64,000 nucleotides of DNA, taken from NCBI RefSeq assembly GCF_013185185.1, contig NZ_JAAZWE010000001.1:620001-684000 (forward strand). The letters are read 5' to 3'. The DNA is from Saccharibacillus endophyticus (GTDB lineage: Bacteria > Bacillota > Bacilli > Paenibacillales > Paenibacillaceae). Positions within the stretch are counted from its first letter, which is position 1. The number at the start of each line of letters is the position of its first letter. The position numbers and the translations under genes were made by a program. The notes beneath the pieces are model-generated. The model was given only the letters and a program-made list of their open reading frames with translations, did no database searches and was not told where the DNA came from. Shown one piece after another: positions 18,116 through 25,386 of this stretch.

Positions 18116-18267
18116 AATTTTACGTTAATTATGTTTCGCAAAATTAAATTTTGTGGTATATAAAAAAGGAGGGCTGTTTCGCCATATACATATGCCCGCC
18201 GAAACGCAATACGGTTTCACCAAATTTGCAAGGGTGCGTTGATGCGCCCGGAAGGAGCTCTATTCTT

Positions 18268-19215
18268 ATGACAGATGCAAAGAAACCCGTACTCGAACCC
18301 GCAGCGCAGAAATTTGCCGACGACAACGCGAAGCCTCCCTTCTTGTCCGATCTCGGTCCGGAAAAAGGACGCGAAACGGTCGACGAAGTTCAATCCGGCG
18401 ATATTTTCAAACCGGAAGTGGACGCGGAAGACAAAACGATCGCAGGCGGTCCGAAAGGCGAAGTCTCGATCCGCGTGCTTCGTCCGAAAGGATCGACCGG
18501 TCCTCTTCCCGTGCTCCTTTACACCCACGGCGCAGGCTGGGTATTCGGCAACGCGCATACGCATGACCGCTTGATCCGCGAACTGGCAGTCGGTTCGGAA
18601 GTGGCCGTCGTGTTCCCGAATTACAGCCTCTCCCCGGAAAGCAAATATCCGGTCGCGATCGAAGAAATCTACGCGACGTTGGAATGGATCGCTTCGCAGG
18701 GCGAAGCCGAAGGGTTTGACACATCCAAACTGTTCGTCGGCGGCGATAGCGTCGGCGGCAACATGACGGCGGCGATCACGCTGATGGCGAAAGAACGCAG
18801 CGGCCCGAAAATCGCGAAGCAGCTGCTGTTCTATCCGGTAACGGACGCTTCTTTCGAAACGGAATCGTATAACCAGTTCGCGGAAGGCTACTTCTTGATG
18901 AAAGAAGGCATGAAGTGGTTCTGGGATCAATACACGACCGATCCGGCTGAACGCGACCAAATCACGGCTTCCCCGCTGCGCGCGACAATCGAACAGCTGC
19001 AAGGTCTGCCGGAAGCGCTCGTCATCACGGGCGAAGCCGACGTGCTGCGAGACGAAGGCGAAGCCTATGCGAACAAGCTGCGCGAAGCAGGCGTTCCGGT
19101 AACGGCGGTGCGTTTCCAAGGGATTATTCACGACTTCGTGATGCTGAACGTGATGGCGGAGACGAATGCAAAAAAAGGCGCGATACTGCTGGCGAATGCT
19201 TGGCTGAAAGCCTGA
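18268..19215 (+). CDS. Alpha/beta hydrolase of the HSL (hormone-sensitive lipase) family
   Basis: 315 residues. THGAGW is the oxyanion motif (a variant of HGGGW), GDSVGG holds the nucleophile Ser, DVLRDEG carries the acid and GIIHDF the catalytic His. This order and the cap-like N-terminal ~60 residues place it with family IV esterases/carboxylesterases. Start at 18268 chosen for GGAAGGAG eight bases upstream; there is an in-frame extension without a ribosome binding site. Cytosolic; acts on short-chain esters, substrate unknown. Confidence 0.88.
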   Translation: MTDAKKPVLEPAAQKFADDNAKPPFLSDLGPEKGRETVDEVQSGDIFKPEVDAEDKTIAGGPKGEVSIRVLRPKGSTGPLPVLLYTHGAGWVFGNAHTHDRLIRELAVGSEVAVVFPNYSLSPESKYPVAIEEIYATLEWIASQGEAEGFDTSKLFVGGDSVGGNMTAAITLMAKERSGPKIAKQLLFYPVTDASFETESYNQFAEGYFLMKEGMKWFWDQYTTDPAERDQITASPLRATIEQLQGLPEALVITGEADVLRDEGEAYANKLREAGVPVTAVRFQGIIHDFVMLNVMAETNAKKGAILLANAWLKA

Positions 19216-19241
19216 TCCCGACCGTGAAATCGCACAAACTC

Positions 19242-19290
19242 AAAAAGACCTCTTCTGCCGCCTGCGGCGCGCGGAAGAGGTCTTTTTTTT
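19242..19290 (+). terminator. Terminator of HSL esterase gene
   Basis: AAAAAGACCTCTTC pairs with GAAGAGGTCTTTTTTTT; inner GCCGC/GCGGC. Very strong T-tract. Confidence 0.92.
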
Positions 19291-19299
19291 AACGAATCA

Positions 19300-20757
19300 T
19301 CAATGACGCCCTTTGACGGCTTTGTTCCAATCCAACGGAATCTCGAAGCGTTTTTGCGATTCCGGTGCTCGGAACGGCATGACCATGAACGCGGCAATAT
19401 CGTCAGGATTTATACGTTCGATAGCCCTTTCGAATATCAACTCGTTTGCGGAAATGCGTTCTGGACTGAATATGTTGAAGCTCAAAATCTCGCCTTTTTT
19501 CGTTCGGATATTAAATATCCAGGATTGTGCATGGGGCGAATTGTATTTCGTACGGAACACGGTACGGTCTTTTTGCATATCGATATCGGTCAGGGTCATC
19601 GTTTCTCCGTCAAATCCTTTAAAAACGAGCGGAAGATGACCGTCAAACGTTTGAAGGATCATATCGTCTTCAGGCGCGTCTGCATCTTCGGGTTTTGACA
19701 AATGAATTTTGGATAATGTCAAAGCTAACGAAGAAGGCTCAGGATTGATTGCGCTGAAAGGTTCGATTGCAAAAACTTCGTCTTGATAATCTTCGCGGCT
19801 CGGATTCATATCCGAATACGATCGATTGCCTGTCAAAAAACGGGTATCGATATCGTCCGAATAGGTGATCTCCAAGCTGCTGTCTTCTTGCGGATTATGA
19901 CGAGTCGTCTCGATCACGTTCCATAAAGGCCCTACCTTGATCTTGTTGATTCGCAATACGTATCCTTGGTACTCAATCGTTTGGTTCGGGAAAAAAGTCA
20001 GCGTCCGGGCATCCGTTTTGGACGAGTCCAATTCCAACTCGGTTTGCCAATTGCCCGGTGTGCTCGCGAGTTCATGCACCCGAAGCGCCAATTTAATTTT
20101 TTGCGGACCATCGAATTTCCAAAAAGCATACGTAAGCGTACCCGCAAAACGATGACTGTCCAAAACGGTTCTCGTAACGCGGATTTCCGCTTGAGGCGGA
20201 TCATCCGATTCCGCGTCTGTCCGTTTCAATTCGTACTCGAACGTCGAAGTGGCTTCGTTCAGCGGAATAGAGGTGTCGGAACGTTCCGCCACGTAATCGA
20301 TCTTAACATCGTTTCCGTCATAATAAGCTTTCACGAGCGTTAACGTAATGCCTTGATCTTCCAACCGGATATTCAAGGGCGTAAAAAATTCGTCAATGCG
20401 TTCTTCGCCTTTGAATCGGAGCTCTCTGGGTGCAACTTCGTCGACCAAATGCCGAAAATCGATACCGGAGATATTCCATTTCGCCGGAACGGATCGGGAC
20501 TCGTTCCATCCATATATAGCCGCGCTTGCCAGAAGCAAAATCGCTGCCAATGCCGCAAAAATAGGCATACGGTAATTTCGTTTGACCGGAATGATTCGTT
20601 TCATCTGATCCGGCTGATCGTGCCAGATGCGATCGAACGTCACGCCCGGATTCAGCTTCTTCAAGGAATCGGGTCCGTCGGCTTTTAACCGTTCGACTAT
20701 CTCGCGTTCAGACGAAGAAAAACGACGAGCGGCAAATCGAGCAAAATAAGCTTTCAT
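19300..20757 (-). CDS. Anti-sigma factor-like membrane protein (DUF4179/DUF5643 type)
   Basis: Start at 20757 overlaps the sigma-factor stop by the ATGA arrangement and is served by GGAGGAGG. 485 residues: a cytoplasmic N-terminal ~70 residues (likely sigma-binding), one membrane helix IFAALAAILLLASAAIYGW at about 84-102, and a large extracytoplasmic region of beta character, which looks like DUF4179 followed by DUF5643. The pairing with an ECF sigma gene makes an anti-sigma role the natural reading. The stimulus is unknown. Confidence 0.8.
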   Translation of the reverse strand: MKAYFARFAARRFSSSEREIVERLKADGPDSLKKLNPGVTFDRIWHDQPDQMKRIIPVKRNYRMPIFAALAAILLLASAAIYGWNESRSVPAKWNISGIDFRHLVDEVAPRELRFKGEERIDEFFTPLNIRLEDQGITLTLVKAYYDGNDVKIDYVAERSDTSIPLNEATSTFEYELKRTDAESDDPPQAEIRVTRTVLDSHRFAGTLTYAFWKFDGPQKIKLALRVHELASTPGNWQTELELDSSKTDARTLTFFPNQTIEYQGYVLRINKIKVGPLWNVIETTRHNPQEDSSLEITYSDDIDTRFLTGNRSYSDMNPSREDYQDEVFAIEPFSAINPEPSSLALTLSKIHLSKPEDADAPEDDMILQTFDGHLPLVFKGFDGETMTLTDIDMQKDRTVFRTKYNSPHAQSWIFNIRTKKGEILSFNIFSPERISANELIFERAIERINPDDIAAFMVMPFRAPESQKRFEIPLDWNKAVKGRH

Positions 20758-21299
20758 CGGACCTCCTCCCGCGTTTGGGAACAATTGTGCAAACGATGCG
20801 TCAACAGGTCGGGATTCACCCTGAGTTTGGCGAGTCCGGCGGCAAGTCTGGATTTGCACGTGCCGAGCGGGATCTCTAACGTTTGCGCGGCTTCTTTAAG
20901 CGGGATTTCCGCGTAATAATGCAGTACGATTACTTCCCTGCTTTTATGCGGCAACCGACAGACCGCTTGCCATAGTTCTTGCTGTCGTTCGTTTTGCAGC
21001 GCGACCGTTTCAGCCGTTTGATCCGTAGGCCGATCCGGTACCTGCCCGAATAGTTTTTGCCAATTAAGCTTACGATAATGGCTGCGCGCGAGATTGACCG
21101 CGATTCGCGCAAGCCACGGCCGGATCGGTTCGTGCCGGCAATACGATCCGTATTTTTGAAAAGCTCGCATAAACGTCTCCTGCGTCAAATCGTCAGCAAG
21201 CGTTTTCGACTTCGTTAACGCGAGCAGAACGCCGAAAACGGCTTTGGCATGTTGATCGAACACCTTTTCCGCCTCCTCCCGGCTTAAATCTGCATTCAT
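20754..21299 (-). CDS. ECF RNA polymerase sigma factor
   Basis: 181 residues with region 2 (DDLTQETFMRAFQKYG, the -10 recognition helix) and region 4 (LPHKSREVIVLHYYAEIPLKEAAQTLEIPLGTCKSRLAAGLAKLR, helix-turn-helix for -35). Typical of SigV/SigW-like ECF factors. ATG at 21299 behind GGGAGGGG. Coupled by ATGA to its putative anti-sigma factor. A GAAC-N17-CGTATA arrangement upstream resembles an ECF promoter, suggesting autoregulation. Confidence 0.92.
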   Translation of the reverse strand: MNADLSREEAEKVFDQHAKAVFGVLLALTKSKTLADDLTQETFMRAFQKYGSYCRHEPIRPWLARIAVNLARSHYRKLNWQKLFGQVPDRPTDQTAETVALQNERQQELWQAVCRLPHKSREVIVLHYYAEIPLKEAAQTLEIPLGTCKSRLAAGLAKLRVNPDLLTHRLHNCSQTREEVR

Positions 21300-21326
21300 C
21301 TTTTCCCCTCCCTTTTCTCTGACCGC

Positions 21327-21353
21327 TATACGCTTTGAAAAGGAATTCGGTTC
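21327..21353 (-). promoter_or_regulatory. Possible autoregulatory ECF promoter
   Basis: On the minus strand GAAC (RC of 21350-21353) is followed 17 bases later by CGTATA (RC of 21327-21332), 28 bp upstream of the sigma start codon. Confidence 0.45.
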
Positions 21354-21389
21354 GGTGTTCTCGCAAATTTTTTTCGAAAATGAACATTA

Positions 21390-21587
21390 GGGCGTGTCTT
21401 CAAACCTGCTAACGTGTATCTTTGACTGCCTTTTCGCTCTCAACTGGAATCGTACCTAAACCGTGTACCATTCCAGCGACGCTTCGTCACTCTCCCTTGA
21501 CGTGCCCCGGCACGACTGCGGAAAAGTTCTTTGCCGAGAACGAAAATTCAGTAAAATCTACGTCCGTCGAAGTTTAAAGACATGCCA
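21390..21587. mobile_element. Possible 198-bp MITE between TA dinucleotides
   Basis: Left end GGCGTGTCTTCAAAC and right end (RC) GGCATGTCTTTAAAC form imperfect terminal inverted repeats, directly flanked by TA at 21388-21389 and 21588-21589. The interior has no gene and contains the hairpin CTGGAAT/ATTCCAG. TA target duplication suggests mobilisation by an IS630/Tc1-like enzyme. No such transposase is in the window. Confidence 0.5.
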
Positions 21588-21703
21588 TAGTTTACAGTAA
21601 TATAATTATGTAATCTAGATATAAGAAGCCTGCTATCCGTTATTCGGAAGCAGACTTCTTGTATTTTTGTTATTCACCTATTTAACTCTGCTTTTCCCGT
21701 CGA

Positions 21704-22699
21704 TCAGTCGAACGTCACAAATCCCATCGCTTTTTTCGCCGCTAACAGCGTTTTCCCCGCTTCTTCGTTCGCTTTTCGCGCGCCTCGCTTCAAAATCTCG
21801 TCCAGCTCAGCGGAATTCACAATCTCGTGGAAACGCTGCTGGATCGGTTGCAGTTTAGCGATCACGACTTCGGCCAGTTCTTTTTTGAAAGCTCCGTAAC
21901 CTTGTCCGTCGAAGCGCCGCTCCACGTCTTCCGTCGACACTTCACCGAACAGCGAATACAGCTCGATTAGGTTGCTGACGGCGGGTTTGGACTCCCAATC
22001 GTAACGCACCTGTCCGTCCGAATCGGTCACCGCGCGGGAGAACTTTTTGCGAATGACGGCAGGCTCGTCCAACATCAGAATATAGCTGGCTTGATTGGGA
22101 TTGCTTTTGCTCATTTTCTTATGCGGATCATCCAATCCCATGACTCGGCAGCCAATATCTTGGACGATCGCTTCCGGTACCGTAAACGTTTTGCCGAAGC
22201 GGCTGTTGAAGCGGTCGGCCAAGTCGCGCGTGAGTTCCAAATGCTGCGTCTGATCTTCGCCTACCGGGACATGGGACGCTTGATAAAGCAGAATGTCCGA
22301 AGCCATCAGCGCGGGATACGTGAACAACGATGCGCTGACGCCTTCTTTTCCGTCCGACTTCTCTTTGAACTGCGTCATCCGGTTCAGTTCGCCGAAATGC
22401 GCCTGCGTCTCCATGATCCATCCCAGTTCGGCATGCGCCGGAACTTGCGACTGAAGAAAGATCGTCGCCTTTTCCGGATCGATGCCGGCCGCCACGTAAT
22501 ACGCCGCGATCTCTCGCGAACGCTGATGCAGCTCTTTCGGATCTTGAGCGACGGTCACGGCATGCAGATCCGGCACGAAAAAGAAACTCTCGAATTCATG
22601 CTGAAACTTCACGAACTGACTAAGCGCGCCCGCGTAGCCTCCGATGTTCAGATCGCCGCTCGGCTTGATGCCGGATAAAATACGTTTGGTTATGCTCAT
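21704..22699 (-). CDS. trpS: Tryptophanyl-tRNA synthetase
   Basis: 331 residues, the usual length of bacterial TrpS. The class I signatures are present: SGIKPSGDLNIGGYAGAL (HIGH-equivalent) at the N-terminus and KKMSKSN (KMSKS) past the middle; the GEDQTQHLELTRDLA stretch is also diagnostic. Charges tRNA-Trp in the cytoplasm. ATG at 22699 follows GGAGAG. A T-box leader precedes the gene, so expression should rise when tRNA-Trp is uncharged. Confidence 0.95.
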   Translation of the reverse strand: MSITKRILSGIKPSGDLNIGGYAGALSQFVKFQHEFESFFFVPDLHAVTVAQDPKELHQRSREIAAYYVAAGIDPEKATIFLQSQVPAHAELGWIMETQAHFGELNRMTQFKEKSDGKEGVSASLFTYPALMASDILLYQASHVPVGEDQTQHLELTRDLADRFNSRFGKTFTVPEAIVQDIGCRVMGLDDPHKKMSKSNPNQASYILMLDEPAVIRKKFSRAVTDSDGQVRYDWESKPAVSNLIELYSLFGEVSTEDVERRFDGQGYGAFKKELAEVVIAKLQPIQQRFHEIVNSAELDEILKRGARKANEEAGKTLLAAKKAMGFVTFD

Positions 22700-22745
22700 T
22701 TTTATTCTCTCCTCAAATTCGATTGAACAATACCCTCATTCGAAA

Positions 22746-23040
22746 CGCAAAAAAGACACTCCATCCCTGTCAAAGGGACGAAGTGCCTGTATGCGCTCCG
22801 CGGTACCACCCGAAATTCAGCCCGAACGGACTGCTCTTGGACCCGTCAAAACGACTAACGGGGTTCCCCGAGATAACGGAGGGAAGCCGTCGGCGCCTAC
22901 TGACCGCAAATCGCGGGGTTCGGACCGAAGCGAACGGACCCATTCACCGAACGTCGTCATGCCGGACCTTTCACCGATCGCCGGCTCGCTGAGATGATTC
23001 TCGTTAAGGTTACTCTTTCCATTCCTAGCTTTTGTTATGG
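22746..23040 (-). promoter_or_regulatory. T-box riboswitch leader of trpS
   Basis: The minus strand has the invariant T-box GGGTGGTACCGCGG (RC of 22798-22811), followed by a terminator: AGGCACTTCGTCCCT pairs with AGGGATGGAGTGTCT and is followed by six T (22750-22788). The 5' limit near 23040 is estimated from the leader length. A TGG within GAATGGGTCC (near 22940) is a possible Trp specifier; I have not folded Stem I. Confidence 0.9.
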
Positions 23041-23111
23041 GCAGTTGTTGTAGGCAAGTGTACGCGATCGGTTCGGAAAAAGCAAGCTTTGAATAGCGGG
23101 ACGGATTTCGT

Positions 23112-23630
23112 TTATTGAAGAGTGATCTCTTTTGTCCAGGTTGCTTCTTGTCCGGCGTCATCGGAGAATACGAATGAAATCTCGCCCCGCTCCCCTTTTC
23201 GGGCATTTGGATACAGGAAGCCGGAAAATTGTCCGTCGCCGCTGATGTAAAAGCCGTCTTCGCCGCTCGCTCCGTTTTCCCGTGCCTGCTCATACGTCGT
23301 GACGATCGGATCTCCTTCGCCATGCCACTGCATTTCGCTCAGCGCGTAGCCTTCCGGAATCTTCTTAAAAGAGAAGGTCAAGCCTCCGCTCTCGATCGGT
23401 ATTTCGGTCTGATCGAGCACAACCAGAATTTGCAAATCCTCCGCTTCCCGATCGGCAGCCGCATCGGGTACGTCGGTAGGTGCCGCAGCCGGAGCTGTCT
23501 TATTCGACTGCGGCGCGGAAGTTTCTTTTTCCGGCTCCTTCTCTGTTGAAGTCGCGTTTTGCCCGCACGCGCTTAACATAAGCATTCCTGCAATCAAAGC
23601 CATGCCTGCTAACCTAGGATGTTTATTCAT
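23112..23630 (-). CDS. Hypothetical lipoprotein
   Basis: 172 residues from MNKHPRLAG with a lipoprotein signal ending in LMLSAC|G. After the lipid-anchor Cys comes a low-complexity Glu/Ser/Thr/Pro/Ala linker of ~45 residues, then a compact beta domain (IPIESGGLTFSFKKIPEGYALSEMQWHGEGDP...). I do not recognise the family. It overlaps the histidine kinase stop codon region (kinase ends at 23623), so it is the third gene of the two-component operon and is separated from its promoter by the transposon insertion upstream. Confidence 0.75.
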   Translation of the reverse strand: MNKHPRLAGMALIAGMLMLSACGQNATSTEKEPEKETSAPQSNKTAPAAAPTDVPDAAADREAEDLQILVVLDQTEIPIESGGLTFSFKKIPEGYALSEMQWHGEGDPIVTTYEQARENGASGEDGFYISGDGQFSGFLYPNARKGERGEISFVFSDDAGQEATWTKEITLQ

Positions 23631-25293
23631 CGTCTTCCCTCTCCTGTTCAACGAGTGAAGCTTCGCGCAACGTGAAACGAAAAGCTACACCTTTCTCTGT
23701 ATTTACTACTTCATAATCGCTATCGTGCAGTTCCAAAATATGCTTGACGATGGCCAGCCCCAACCCTGTCCCGCCCAAGCGGCGATCCCGGGAACGTTCC
23801 GCTCTGTAAAACTGCTCCCAGATCCGCTCCAGGTCGTCCTTCGGAATCGGTTCTCCGTCATTTTCGATCACGATCTCTGCAATTTCAGAATCTAAGCGCC
23901 GCAGTGAAATTCGGATCTCCCCTGCTTCGCGTGCATGCCGGACCGCATTGCTAAGCAGATTGATCAGCACCTGATCGATTCTGCGCGGATCGGCGATCAC
24001 ACGAAGCCGGGATTCGCCGATCAGACGAACCTTGAGATGCCGGCTTTCGATCTGCTCCGTCAACGAATCGAGCAGCGAACGCACATGCACGGCGATATCC
24101 AGATTCTCCGTCTTGAGCTTGATCGCTTTGGCTTCGAAACGGGAAAGCTGGAGCATGTCCATAATCAGGGCGTTCATGCGATCCGTTTCTCCGACGATCA
24201 ATTGCAGGTAACGCTCGCGTTTGTCTGCGGCCACGTCGTCTTGCAGCCCTTCCGCAAAGCCTTTCACGATACCCAATGGCGTTTTCAACTCATGCGAGAT
24301 GTTGGCGATCAATTCTTTGCGCAGTTCCTCGGCACGCACTTTTTCCTCGACTTCATGTTCCAGCTCGGTATTAGTTTCGGACAGCTTGCGCAGCGCCGCG
24401 TCGAGATTATGTCCCAGCGTATCGAGATTGCGGGACAATTCGCCGAACTCGTCATGCGAACGAATCGCTCTTCCTTCATCCGGCGTAAAATCAAGCGCAG
24501 CCATGCGCGACGAGGTTCGACTAAGACGGATCAACGGGCGAGACACCATACGAGAGTATACAAACGACAACAACAGCAAAACGATTCCGATAACAGGCGC
24601 CAGATAAACGAAGTAACGTTGGAGCATTCCGACGGCCTCGCCCAACGGTTGAAGAGATGCCAAAGCAAACGCATAGCCTTCCGGTTTTCCTTGCTCGTCT
24701 ACAATCGGAACCAAAATACGCAAATAAGGAATCCCGCTCCAATCATCGTTCCATTCGCTGATCAACGTGTCGCCGGCGCTTACGCGTTGTTCCATATCCG
24801 AGGAGTCGGCATTCCGCCAATCCGTCAGCGCTTCGTCGATTCGCGTATTCGCGTAAAAGGGATTGAATTCCTGGTTCTCCGGCAGCACCAATTCGGTAAT
24901 TATTCCTTTTACACGAGCAAGTCCGCTTTCCGGCCGAGGTTCATCGCTTTGCAGCGCGACCGGTTGCATCAACGTATCCTGCTCGTCCATGTAGATTCCG
25001 TCCGCCACCAGTTCCTCGCCTGCCCGAAGGCCGGAAGGGACGTCCGAAGCGGTCATTCCTTCCGAGGACAGTAGAAGCGTGATCCGCTTGTTGTCTGACG
25101 TTTGCAAAGAGATAAAATAAGGATCGAGGCTTCGGCGTTCGAAATCGGTATTCAAAATCGCAAGCGAAGCTTTGTTTTCATTGGTGAATCGTCCGAGAAT
25201 GCGCGCCGTCGCAACAGGGTCGTTTCCTGCTTCCGCATACTGCACGCTGAAATCCCGCATGCTTTTTTCCAGATCGTCCGTTTTAACCGTTTG
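23623..25293 (-). pseudogene. Sensor histidine kinase, 3' part, split by transposon
   Basis: From an ATG at 25260, 545 codons remain open: end of an extracytoplasmic sensor region, a membrane helix (VIGIVLLLLSFVY), HAMP (about residues 230-290 of the fragment), the phospho-acceptor ISHELKTPLG, the N box (LINLLSNAVRHA) and the G2 box (GGTGLGLAI). The catalytic core is intact; what is missing is the first membrane helix and the start. The 5' part lies at 35013-35133 across the insertion. A promoter-like sequence in the left terminal repeat points into this fragment, so a truncated kinase could still be made. Confidence 0.9.
25290..25293. repeat. Target duplication (TTTG), left copy
   Basis: TTTG directly before the GGGG end of the element; the same TTTG follows the right end at 35013-35016. 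Only four bases match; Tn3 elements usually give five. Confidence 0.65.
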
Positions 25294-25342
25294 GGGGTAC
25301 AGCCAACATTTTAACGAAAATATACGCTAAGACAATATTTGG
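25294..25342. repeat. Left terminal inverted repeat
   Basis: Begins GGGGTACAGCCAACATTTTA. It differs from the right repeat only at positions 7 and 8. On the minus strand it contains TTGTCT-N16-TAAAAT, an outward-facing promoter-like pair. Confidence 0.93.
25308..25335 (-). promoter_or_regulatory. Outward promoter-like sequence in left terminal repeat
   Basis: TTGTCT (RC of 25330-25335) and TAAAAT (RC of 25308-25313) are 16 bases apart, directed at the kinase fragment. Prediction by eye only. Confidence 0.4.
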
Positions 25343-25347
25343 AATAG

Positions 25348-25386
25348 AAAAGCCGGATTTCCCTACTCTAAGGAGATCCGGCTTTT
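25348..25386 (-). terminator. Terminator after tnpA, subterminal hairpin
   Basis: AAAAGCCGGAT pairs with ATCCGGCTTTT. An altered version of the same subterminal sequence sits next to the right repeat, so the two ends resemble each other beyond the 49-bp repeats. Confidence 0.8.

Noticed and set aside
22817..23323. Minus-strand frame across the trpS leader
   Set aside because: It is coded over the T-box leader and reads the leader in a chance frame.
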